The notes beneath the pieces are model-generated. The model saw nothing but the letters and a program-made list of their open reading frames with translations. It ran no database searches and was not told the origin of the DNA. This document shows, one piece after another, positions 1 through 6,953 of a DNA stretch of 7,628 bases (its first letter is position 1; every line of letters starts with the position of its first letter). The position numbers and the translations under genes are program-made. The stretch comes from Bacteroidota bacterium (lineage in GTDB: Bacteria; Bacteroidota; Bacteroidia; Flavobacteriales; Flavobacteriaceae), in NCBI GenBank assembly GCA_009937085.1, contig JAACDD010000031.1:1-7628 (forward strand), given 5' to 3'.

Positions 1-47
1 AAAATAAGTAGAATATGGCAGGAAATATTTTTTTTCTTGTTCTGTAG

Positions 48-1079
48 TTACCAAAAACGAGTTAAACTAAGCTCAGGCATGACCGTTTGTGAGCCTTTTA
101 GCGCTCCCACAAGCATAGTAGCAAGGTATGGTGCCCATAAAACACCTCGAGAGCCGAGACCATTTACACACCAAATATTTTTATGTTCTGAATGTAATCC
201 GATGATAGGCCTTCTGTCTGGGACAGTTGGGCGAAAGCCAGCGCTATGCTCCAATACTTCAAATGGCAAAGCGGTAAGCTTTTCAAATTGTGCCAGCAAC
301 CATGTTTTACCATCTTCAGTAGGAAGGCTGTTTTCAAATTCACGCGCATATGTTGCACCAATACGGTACTTGTCATCACCAAGCGGAACAACAAAAACAC
401 CACTTTTCAAAATGGTATGTAATCCAAGTCCTTTACATAAAACAATTAGCCATTCGCCCTTATTTGGAATAATGGATAGATTCGAAAACCACGGATTCTT
501 TAGAACTCCGACTCCCTCTGCAAAAACAACCTGATTTACCTTCCAATCTTTATAGCGCAGTACATTAGCGGAAACATCAAGTGCGTCGTAGTCAAACCCT
601 TCGCCAACAAAGCAATGTTGTTGCTCAAGTTCTTTTTGCGATTGAGTAAGCAATGTATTTGTATCAATCCAACCGGTACGGTGCACAAGACCTAAGCCAT
701 AGGGCGCAAAAACATTGGGATTTGTATTGTAAAGAATTTTTGGATGCAAATAATTACTCAAATCAACTTTATCAGAAGCCACTGTCCAATCGTTTTGCTC
801 TGAAACCGAAGCTAAAATGCGATGAATAGGCATCGGATGAAAAGCAGCTTTGTATTTTGGTTGGGTATAAAAAGAAATGGAGTGTTCCATAAGTGCATTT
901 GCATACCAAACGGCACGAAATCTTTTAAGAACAACTGGATTATAAATTCCTGTTGCTACTCTAGAGCTTGAATTTTTTTGGGCATCTATAACTACAAAAG
1001 AAATACCTTGTTCCTTTAATACCTCAGTAAGTGCCCAACCGGCAAGACCAAAACCAACAATAAGTACATCACGTTGCAT
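48..1079 (-). CDS. FAD-dependent oxidoreductase of the DAO (D-amino acid/glycine oxidase-like) family
   Basis: This 343-residue cytoplasmic flavoprotein (no signal peptide) starts with a Rossmann FAD-binding motif, DVLIVGFGLAGWALTEVL (about 4-21, GxGxxG at 9-14), followed by an acidic residue at the end of the second strand (VVID). Next is TGIYNPVVLKRF (43-54). The C-terminal FAD/substrate region reads GFRPTVPDRRPIIG (281-294) and NGLGSRGVLWAPYLA (306-320), the arrangement seen in glycine oxidase, D-amino acid oxidases and the C-terminal domain of MnmC. The substrate is unknown; oxidation of an amine or amino acid is a family-level inference. I chose the ATG at 1077-1079. A GTG at 1089-1091 would add four residues (MGFF) but lies inside the terminator loop/stem and adds nothing conserved. 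Related genes commonly follow gldN in flavobacteria as I recall, but no secretion role is established. The stop is TAA at 48-50. Confidence 0.88.
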   Translation of the reverse strand: MQRDVLIVGFGLAGWALTEVLKEQGISFVVIDAQKNSSSRVATGIYNPVVLKRFRAVWYANALMEHSISFYTQPKYKAAFHPMPIHRILASVSEQNDWTVASDKVDLSNYLHPKILYNTNPNVFAPYGLGLVHRTGWIDTNTLLTQSQKELEQQHCFVGEGFDYDALDVSANVLRYKDWKVNQVVFAEGVGVLKNPWFSNLSIIPNKGEWLIVLCKGLGLHTILKSGVFVVPLGDDKYRIGATYAREFENSLPTEDGKTWLLAQFEKLTALPFEVLEHSAGFRPTVPDRRPIIGLHSEHKNIWCVNGLGSRGVLWAPYLATMLVGALKGSQTVMPELSLTRFW

Positions 1080-1103
1080 AAAAAAACCCACAAAAGTGGG
1101 TTT
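1080..1103 (-). terminator. Rho-independent terminator after gldN
   Basis: On the minus strand AAACCCAC, loop TTTT, GTGGGTTT forms a perfect 8-bp stem (1084-1103) and is followed by further T residues to 1080, giving a run of seven Ts from the end of the stem. It lies 6 bp after the gldN TAA and directly before the ATG (1077-1079) of the next gene. The stem has four G-C pairs, so it is of modest strength; read-through into the oxidoreductase gene is possible. In the plus direction the T run is interrupted and there is no gene to terminate. Confidence 0.75.
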
Positions 1104-1109
1104 GAATTT

Positions 1110-1985
1110 TTAGTTTGCCCAAAGGTCTTGTTCAAAGTCCCTGATGACGTTTTTCAAGCGCTCAGACTCTATCAATTGCATAAAGGGATCATCTTTTAAT
1201 CCTGGCATTTCTGATAATAATCTATCATCAAAAACATTATCAACTCCAATAATACGGGACGTAAACCTACGGGACGTAAGCAACTGGTCAAAAGTTATGC
1301 GACTGGCATTGTTTTTATCGTCAAACACAAGCTGTTTGTGCAATATGGGGCGTAAATCTTTATACCAAAGCCAAAAAAGTGGGGTTCTAGCAGAATCATC
1401 ACTACTTCGTTGAGAGCCATTTTCTAAAATATCCACTTCTACGCCAATATCAATTTTACTAATGGGTTTAATACCTAATAAGCGATAGCTTAATTGACCA
1501 TAGCGTTTATCAACATACCAAATACCCTTTATAAGATAAGAGCTTATGTCTTTTGACGCAATTACTAAATCCCAATCCTTATTTTGGATAATTTCTAAAA
1601 CGCGTTCATAGCCGATGCGTTCACTAAAATTAGGATTATTTTCAGCGTATACATTTTCAATTTTTTTATTTATTATCGCTTGTCTGATAGTATACCAAAG
1701 CGATTTCCGTTCATGTGTATAGAGCTTGTCACTGGGGAAAAACAAGGGATGATTAAATTTTTCAGAAAGATCTATTTCTTCATATACAATCTTACTCCAC
1801 ATAATGTCTTTGTCATCAACATATGGATATTCAATATATTTATTTTCACTTAATTGTTTTTTTTGCGCTTCAGACAAAGCCCCTATTTCACTTGGATTGT
1901 CTGCATTAAGAATATTAATTTGAGCACAAATGAATTGTGAAAAAAATAAAACTGATGCAAATACTACGTTTTTACTTTTCATCAT
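1110..1985 (-). CDS. gldN: GldN, periplasmic T9SS ring component
   Basis: GldN (PorN in P. gingivalis) is the periplasmic partner of GldK in the ring that GldM contacts, and is needed for type IX secretion. The 291-residue product has a Sec signal peptide (MMKSKNVVFASVLFFSQFICA) with likely cleavage between Ala21 and Gln22. Cys20 is not in a lipobox, so it is probably not a lipoprotein. Family features include IMWSKIVYEEIDLSEKFNHP (61-80), then FFPSDKLY, SLWYTIRQAI, ERVLEIIQNKDWDL, GIKPISKIDIGVEVD, TPLFWLWYKDLRPILHK and the C-terminal NVFDDRLLSEMPGLKDDP. Its ATG overlaps the gldM TGA by 4 bp (ATGA), so translation is probably coupled. A second ATG follows at once (1980-1982) and could also serve. 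A terminator hairpin follows the TAA stop, marking it as the last gene of the gldKLMN transcript. Mature GldN has no cysteine. Confidence 0.95.
   Translation of the reverse strand: MMKSKNVVFASVLFFSQFICAQINILNADNPSEIGALSEAQKKQLSENKYIEYPYVDDKDIMWSKIVYEEIDLSEKFNHPLFFPSDKLYTHERKSLWYTIRQAIINKKIENVYAENNPNFSERIGYERVLEIIQNKDWDLVIASKDISSYLIKGIWYVDKRYGQLSYRLLGIKPISKIDIGVEVDILENGSQRSSDDSARTPLFWLWYKDLRPILHKQLVFDDKNNASRITFDQLLTSRRFTSRIIGVDNVFDDRLLSEMPGLKDDPFMQLIESERLKNVIRDFEQDLWAN
1253..1279. repeat. 12-bp tandem direct repeat inside gldN
   Basis: TACGGGACGTAA occurs at 1253-1264 and again at 1268-1279, exact copies 15 bp apart, so the period is five codons. On the coding strand this yields LTSRRFTSRI, in which TSR appears twice in GldN. 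It keeps the reading frame. It may be a micro-duplication or chance similarity. Confidence 0.8.
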
Positions 1986-3679
1986 CTAACTGTTAAATAA
2001 AAGTCGGTAACACGCGGAACACTTAATGGTCTTCCAAGCGATGAAATTTCGGCTCTTATATCAAATATTTTAATTTCTGTCCCGCTACCTACCGCATCTA
2101 TACTTGAACCAACATCACTTAACTTATTAGATGAAATGGTCCTTGAAGGAGATGATCCGATTTTAACTTGAAATTGGGTTACTTTAACATCAACATCGTA
2201 ATCAAAGTCATCCCCATAATCAGCAGTTACTACTCCTCTCTTAATTGCTCCGGAAGGATATTCGCCGCTTGTTATTTTGCGTCCATTAACTATAATTGAA
2301 CCAAATGCAGGAGGAAGTGCCTTAACTTTAAACGATTGAGGGCGCATAGATTGGAGGTCTCCATTGACAATTCCTGAAACTCGAATAGCCATTTCATTAC
2401 CAATTCTTGATTCATTTGGAACAGCAAGCCATTTGGTTCCATCACGTTTTATAGTGCCATGATTCGCGTCAGTACTAACTCGAATGGTGTTTGGCGCTAC
2501 GTTTGGAATTGAAATAGACAAATCATTGGGCAATCCAACGTAAAGTTTACGCATACGATCGGCCGAAATGATAGCATCTTTTGGGGGTGTAGATATGGAA
2601 ATTTGCTGCGCTACGTCAACAGAGAGTTCTTCTCTATCGCGCTTAAAAAATAGCTTACCCGTTAAGTTTAAATTACCAGCCGTTCTAGGAACATAATTTA
2701 ATTTAACGACACCATCTTCAACAACATATTCTCTTCCTCGCGTAAGTGGATTACCATTTATTTGTAGTTCTTCTCTATCAGGTCTAAAATCAGAGTCTTT
2801 TTTCCCCATCACAATAGAGGCGTCAACAACTTGACCAGTGAAATACGAGGATTTTGTGGTTTCAAGTAGCGTTTGGTAAGTGTCCAATCCTACTTCATTT
2901 TCACCGATAGTGCTAAGCATACTTTCGAGAATTTTGTTTTCTACATAGCGTATATCCGATTGTATTTTTGTCAGTTTTGATAAAGATGCAATCAAAGGGA
3001 AGCCCTTAAAATGATAATCTAAATATGGAAGTAGTTTTCCCTCGCGGTTTGGAATACTGTCAAAAAACTCAAACCGTTCAGCCAATAAATTTTCAATAGA
3101 ACTAAAATTGAATCCAGCAGGTTTTGAGTTTAAGTCATCAGGGTTTTCTTCTACGCGTGCTATATCATCTATAATAAGACTGTCGAGCTGTTTGAGCATA
3201 TTTTCGCGAAAGGAAGTAAAACGCGTGATAAACTCTTTTCCGCCAGACGCATACTGATTACCAATAAAAAAGATAGAGTCTAACTTTTGAGATTTATCCA
3301 TGGTTTGGTAATCCATTACAGAATCCTTTTCCTTCGTTTTCTCATTTATCCTTTCAATCATATAGCCATTCTCACTGCTATTGATTAACGTAGATTTAAG
3401 CGTTGCTATATATTCAAAGTACTCTTTAGCAACTAATTCAATTTTTGGTGTTCTTGAAGCGGCTACACGATAGTAAGGGATGGTTTCATTATCAGAAAAC
3501 TTCTTGTATTTGCCTCCACTATCTACAAATAAATCTTGAGTTGCTTGATCAATATTGTCATTAATCATACCAAGGGTGGCCAACACTTCCTTGCTTATAT
3601 TCAGCGCCAACATGGCGATGAATACCAAGTACATCATGTTGATCATCTTTTGACGCGTATCTTGCTTTCCTCCAGCCAT
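1982..3679 (-). CDS. gldM: GldM, periplasm-spanning T9SS/gliding motor protein
   Basis: GldM dimers pair with the GldL ring in the inner membrane and reach across the periplasm to the GldK/GldN ring, passing motor energy to secretion and gliding. The 565-residue protein opens with the family signature MAGGKQDTRQKMINMMYLVF (1-20) and a single membrane helix near 13-33; Arg9 matches the motor arginine studied in F. johnsoniae. The periplasmic part agrees with the known four-domain plan: a mostly helical D1 (about 35-275), then beta-rich D2 (about 278-365), D3 (about 366-456, from ISADRMRKLYVGLPNDLSI) and D4 (about 457-565, after SFKVKALPPAFGSI). Boundaries are estimates. It is somewhat longer than the F. 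johnsoniae protein (about 513 residues from memory), with the extra length probably in D1. gldL ends 2 bp upstream; its TGA stop overlaps the gldN ATG as ATGA. P. gingivalis calls it PorM. Confidence 0.97.
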   Translation of the reverse strand: MAGGKQDTRQKMINMMYLVFIAMLALNISKEVLATLGMINDNIDQATQDLFVDSGGKYKKFSDNETIPYYRVAASRTPKIELVAKEYFEYIATLKSTLINSSENGYMIERINEKTKEKDSVMDYQTMDKSQKLDSIFFIGNQYASGGKEFITRFTSFRENMLKQLDSLIIDDIARVEENPDDLNSKPAGFNFSSIENLLAERFEFFDSIPNREGKLLPYLDYHFKGFPLIASLSKLTKIQSDIRYVENKILESMLSTIGENEVGLDTYQTLLETTKSSYFTGQVVDASIVMGKKDSDFRPDREELQINGNPLTRGREYVVEDGVVKLNYVPRTAGNLNLTGKLFFKRDREELSVDVAQQISISTPPKDAIISADRMRKLYVGLPNDLSISIPNVAPNTIRVSTDANHGTIKRDGTKWLAVPNESRIGNEMAIRVSGIVNGDLQSMRPQSFKVKALPPAFGSIIVNGRKITSGEYPSGAIKRGVVTADYGDDFDYDVDVKVTQFQVKIGSSPSRTISSNKLSDVGSSIDAVGSGTEIKIFDIRAEISSLGRPLSVPRVTDFYLTVR

Positions 3680-3681
3680 AA

Positions 3682-4287
3682 CTAGTTTTTCATTGCGCCC
3701 AAAATATCGGCATATTTAGCATTAAGACTTGCTATTGTTTGCTTTAGAGTAGCCAGTTCGGCATGTAAAGCGTCCATATTTTCAACTACTTGGCCATGCG
3801 CTTTAGGCTCTGTAGCAACTGCATCTTTTGTGGCGCTGTAAGCCGCAGCAAGTTGCTCTAATGCTTGATTTGTTTGCGCAACATTACTGTTTAAGCTAGA
3901 CATGTTTTCGGGCAAATCAGCAGGAACTTCTAAAGCACCTGTGGCGCTAACAGCAGAAGACAAGTTAGTACCTAAGGTTTCCAGTTGAGAAGTTGCATTT
4001 TGATAGGCTGCCTTAAGTGCCTTAGCCTCTTGAGAAATATCAGAAAGATCCGTAGCATCTTCTGAAGATGATGATGCAGATTCGCTAGCCGTAAAATATC
4101 CCCTTAAACCAGCAATAAGAAAAATCACTGCCTCAGTAACAAGACCAGCTGTAAGCCAAGTATTGCCAGAAAAGATAAAATCATTGTGAGTGATTTTTAA
4201 TAACGCACCAATAATTACTACTGACGCACCTGCTCCAAAAAGGAGTTCCAATATATTTTCAGGAATAGGGAATTTATTTTTTTTCAT
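3682..4287 (-). CDS. gldL: GldL, inner-membrane T9SS/gliding motor protein
   Basis: GldL is the stator-like inner-membrane subunit of the GldLM motor, which uses the proton-motive force to power type IX secretion and gliding. The 201-residue protein has two membrane helices near residues 13-31 and 43-64, joined by a short loop with the family's KITH motif (31-34). The second helix carries GLVTEA (48-53), whose Glu52 corresponds by my recollection to the essential Glu49 of the F. johnsoniae protein. The remainder is cytoplasmic: a serine/acidic linker (ASESASSSSEDATD, 67-80), then an alanine/leucine-rich region of about 120 residues that looks helical or coiled-coil. The FEP...DW..VYPEL block that normally follows helix 2 is not recognisable, so this is a divergent member. 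It starts 8 bp after gldK and ends 2 bp before gldM. Position between gldK and gldM supports the call. There are no cysteines. Confidence 0.95.
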   Translation of the reverse strand: MKKNKFPIPENILELLFGAGASVVIIGALLKITHNDFIFSGNTWLTAGLVTEAVIFLIAGLRGYFTASESASSSSEDATDLSDISQEAKALKAAYQNATSQLETLGTNLSSAVSATGALEVPADLPENMSSLNSNVAQTNQALEQLAAAYSATKDAVATEPKAHGQVVENMDALHAELATLKQTIASLNAKYADILGAMKN

Positions 4288-4295
4288 GTTAATTT

Positions 4296-5759
4296 TTATT
4301 GTTGTTGAACTTCATTTGCGCCTAAATAGTCGCGCACCAAGCGGAAACCTAAATAGCTCCGGGCACTATCGGCGTATTCATAATCTCTAGATGCAACGCG
4401 TAAATAGTACGCAACGTCTTTCCATGAACCGCCACGAATTACTTTGTGGGTGTCATCAGAATTATCAAGATTCGGATTAAAGGTTGTTATAAATTCATAG
4501 GAGTCTTTGGTATATGTGGAGCTTGTCCATTCAGATACATTACCAGCCATATTGTACAGACCATAATCGTTGGGCTCAAATGAATCCGCTTCGACAGTAT
4601 AAAGTGCCAAATCAGCTGCATAATCCCCGCGATTTGGTTTAAAGTTTGCCATAAAACAACCTCTTTCATCAGTCAGATACGGTCCGCCCCAAGGATAAAT
4701 CCCAGACTCCAAACCACCTCTAGCAGCATACTCCCACTCCGCTTCTGTTGGCAATCTAAATGCACCCGTGGTTGATTTCCGCTTTTTTCTGCTACGCAAA
4801 AAGTCGTTTCTAATTTTTGTACGCCAATGTGCAAATGCTCTAGCTTGCTGCCAGCTTATACCAACTACAGGGAAGTTGGCATACGCACGAGACGAAAAAT
4901 AGTCATTATGCATGGGCTCATTATAACTGTACTTAAAATCTTTAATCCAAACAGTAGTGTCGGGATATATTTCAGGTGCCTGAAACGTTGTGTACTTTTC
5001 AATACTATCCGGGTTTTTTATCGCTTTTTCAGCGTTAACAGCTGAAAAACGATACTTTAATTTTTTTACATCAATCTTTGGTTCGTTATTAAACCATCTT
5101 TTTTCTGGAAGATATATGAAGTCTTTAATCGCTTCAAATTCTTCAGATTCGTAATCTATGTCCAAATCATTCAATGGCAAGTGATAATGAAATAAACTAT
5201 CATGATTTTCATTGGTGATAAAATATGGTATTTCTCCATCGATTTTGTCTTCTGTTGTGTAGTCTTTAAAAAGAACTACATCGGCAAGTTCGTTTAAATA
5301 CGCTTCATTATCGTCATCATCACTGTCATCTTTGATATATGCCTCGGGTAAAAATTCTAATATCGGTTTGGCATCAACCATATCTTTGAATTCATCTTGG
5401 TTAGGAAAATCATCCATAAAACTAACACCAGCTAGATCTAAAGCCAGTACTGTGAGCTCATTTTTAACAATCGAATCTTTTACCCACTCTACAAATTGCT
5501 TGTATTCGGCATTGGTGATTTCGGTTTCATCCATCCAAAACGAACGCAGCGTAACCGTGCGGGTGATGTTGTCGTTTGCTGCAATGATATCTTCATCTGA
5601 AGAACCCATGATAAAAGAGCCCCCCGGAATTAACGCCATACCATGTGGTTTGGTTTCATAAAACTTCTTTTGCTTTACGCCAACAAGTTCCCCTTGGTTT
5701 CCCCTACCACAACCAATTAAGGTTAGTGCTGTTAGAAGAATTAGCAGTGTCTTTTTCAT
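4296..5759 (-). CDS. gldK: GldK, T9SS / gliding motility outer-membrane ring lipoprotein
   Basis: GldK is the lipoprotein that, with GldN, forms the ring under the outer membrane in the type IX secretion system. The 487-residue product has a lipoprotein signal peptide (MKKTLLILL..., lipobox LIGC, lipidated Cys17). The rest is a formylglycine-generating-enzyme/sulfatase-modifying-factor fold: GMALIPGGSFIMGSS (40-54), WMDETEITNAEYKQFV (75-90), FPVVGISWQQARAFAHW (296-312), FRLPTEAEWEYAARGG (334-349), YNMAGNVSEWTS (402-413), IRGGSW (441-446) and YLGFRLVRD (469-477). The catalytic cysteine pair of true FGE enzymes is absent: besides Cys17 the only cysteine is Cys368. This fits a structural role. 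Between the first two FGE blocks and residue about 235 lies a long variable insertion with an acidic patch (DDSDDDD, 144-150). The ATG has only AT-rich sequence before it and no Shine-Dalgarno site. gldL follows after 8 bp. P. gingivalis calls the homologue PorK. Confidence 0.96.
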   Translation of the reverse strand: MKKTLLILLTALTLIGCGRGNQGELVGVKQKKFYETKPHGMALIPGGSFIMGSSDEDIIAANDNITRTVTLRSFWMDETEITNAEYKQFVEWVKDSIVKNELTVLALDLAGVSFMDDFPNQDEFKDMVDAKPILEFLPEAYIKDDSDDDDNEAYLNELADVVLFKDYTTEDKIDGEIPYFITNENHDSLFHYHLPLNDLDIDYESEEFEAIKDFIYLPEKRWFNNEPKIDVKKLKYRFSAVNAEKAIKNPDSIEKYTTFQAPEIYPDTTVWIKDFKYSYNEPMHNDYFSSRAYANFPVVGISWQQARAFAHWRTKIRNDFLRSRKKRKSTTGAFRLPTEAEWEYAARGGLESGIYPWGGPYLTDERGCFMANFKPNRGDYAADLALYTVEADSFEPNDYGLYNMAGNVSEWTSSTYTKDSYEFITTFNPNLDNSDDTHKVIRGGSWKDVAYYLRVASRDYEYADSARSYLGFRLVRDYLGANEVQQQ

Positions 5760-5802
5760 TCAATTTTTAAAATTCGTTATGATACTATTTAAAGTAATTC
5801 CC

Positions 5803-5810
5803 CAAAAATA
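5803..5810 (-). promoter_or_regulatory. Possible Bacteroidetes -7 promoter element before gldK
   Basis: On the minus strand the 57-bp gap before gldK contains TATTTTTG, an exact match to the Bacteroidetes -7 consensus TAnnTTTG, ending 43 bp before the gldK ATG. That would give a leader of roughly 35-40 nt. Against it, I find no TTG/TTTG (-33) element at the usual spacing upstream, where the end of the preceding coding region lies, and short AT-rich matches occur by chance. Treat it as a weak candidate; gldK may instead be transcribed from further upstream. Confidence 0.25.
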
Positions 5811-5816
5811 TGGAAT

Positions 5817-6953
5817 TTAATGCATACTTCGTTGTATTGATTTCCACCATCGTGCAGGAATATCGCCTTTTTGTGCTATTCGATAGTCTTTTTCTGCACA
5901 AGGTAATAACGTTGTTTCTTTGGTATTATTATGTGTGCCTTCTTTGGGAACCTCTATCCACCAGCGTTGACTTTTTTCACTGCGGAAAAATGTCAACATT
6001 TCTTGTTCCTGTGGCACAACGAACTTTTTACAGGGTTCATGAATCGAAAACGGGTATTCGTTAACACGATGGCAATATCCTTCCAAAACATACCAAACCA
6101 TTTGTGCAAGCAGTTGGTCAGTTCTCGAAGTAGACGGCAGGTCAAACAGCCCCAAAACACTAAGCCTGTCACTTAGTCCAGCGTAGCGCATCAGGCTACA
6201 AATTTGTGCTCCGTCAAATCCGTTTGGATTTCCATTTTTATAATCCAATTCGTTTGCCTTGATGGCATTAAAATCTACAGATAATATGTCCGTGTCTCGT
6301 AAAATAGGTTCAGATTCATGAATATCTGAAGTAATTTCACCCAACCTGTATGCGTCAAAAAAGAGTTTTTGCATCAGATCTAATTCTTCTTGAGATACAA
6401 AGTAACTCTGAAATCCCAAATTAGTAAACTGCTTTAAGTTATTTGGCTTTTCTGTAATTATTTTCGACATATAACTCTCATCCGAAACCAAAACACCAGG
6501 TGCGCCAAAATCCAAACGCGAATCTATTGAAGTTAGGTTAACAAACATATTCATCTTGCTAAGTCCACGAAATAGTCCAAGCGTGTTTTCTTGTTCTCCA
6601 CCAACAATTATGGTCAGTATGTTGCGTTGATGCATTTCCTTTACCAAGGTTTGAAGCGCAAAGAGCGTATCCTCAGGGCTTTCCCCTGCTTTCAGAATTC
6701 CCAAGTCTGCGCATACAAAATCCCAATTTCCAGAAAATAGCTTGTAGAACTGCTGTCTAAATCTAAAGTGAATGGAATCGCCCTTGCTCAATCGTGGTTC
6801 GAGGGTCACGATTGCAATTTTCGTCTCGTTTAAATCGGGGAAGCCTTCTTGCTTTGTATGAATCCTTAAGTTCCGACCCAAAACTTGCTCTGGCAGCATT
6901 AAGTTATGCGCAAGCAACTTATCTTCAATCGGGCTTAAAAATTCAAAATCCAC
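5817..6953 (-). CDS. Arginase/formimidoylglutamase-like protein with degraded metal site
   Basis: This 378-residue protein belongs to the ureohydrolase (arginase/agmatinase/formimidoylglutamase) fold family and is the type usually annotated as formimidoylglutamase beside gldK in flavobacteria. Ureohydrolases bind two Mn ions through GGDH, DAHxD and SxDxD motifs. Here the equivalents read VGGEQE (117-122), IDSRLD (143-148) and SVDFN (225-229), so both histidines and the second aspartate of the last motif are replaced. Hydrolase activity is therefore doubtful. Other conserved-looking blocks are FFDAYRLGEI (198-207), NGNPNGFDG (240-248) and a tryptophan-rich C-terminus (RWWIEVP 330-336, ARWW 367-370). 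The start is GTG at 6951-6953, directly after the topA TAA with AAGAAG just upstream. I prefer it to the ATG at codon 19 because the N-terminal FEFLSPI...LGRNLRIH stretch resembles the family start. No other hut gene is in the window. Fold family is confident; function unknown. Confidence 0.85.
   Translation of the reverse strand: MDFEFLSPIEDKLLAHNLMLPEQVLGRNLRIHTKQEGFPDLNETKIAIVTLEPRLSKGDSIHFRFRQQFYKLFSGNWDFVCADLGILKAGESPEDTLFALQTLVKEMHQRNILTIIVGGEQENTLGLFRGLSKMNMFVNLTSIDSRLDFGAPGVLVSDESYMSKIITEKPNNLKQFTNLGFQSYFVSQEELDLMQKLFFDAYRLGEITSDIHESEPILRDTDILSVDFNAIKANELDYKNGNPNGFDGAQICSLMRYAGLSDRLSVLGLFDLPSTSRTDQLLAQMVWYVLEGYCHRVNEYPFSIHEPCKKFVVPQEQEMLTFFRSEKSQRWWIEVPKEGTHNNTKETTLLPCAEKDYRIAQKGDIPARWWKSIQRSMH

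Noticed and set aside
1..47. Possible terminator after the oxidoreductase
   Set aside because: The minus strand has an A-run and only a weak 5-bp AATAT/ATATT pairing with no following T tract, not enough to call.
37..534. Plus-strand open frame of 165 codons
   Set aside because: It lies entirely antisense to the oxidoreductase gene, which has clear family motifs in the minus frame; the plus product has no recognisable domain and low-complexity composition.
4296..5759. Sulfatase-modifying/formylglycine-generating enzyme as the function of the FGE-fold gene
   Set aside because: The catalytic cysteine pair is missing, a lipoprotein signal is present and the gene sits in gldKLMN order, so GldK is the right call.
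5332..6176. Several plus-strand open frames opposite gldK and the arginase-like gene
   Set aside because: All are antisense shadows of well-supported genes, with no recognisable motif, and they overlap one another.
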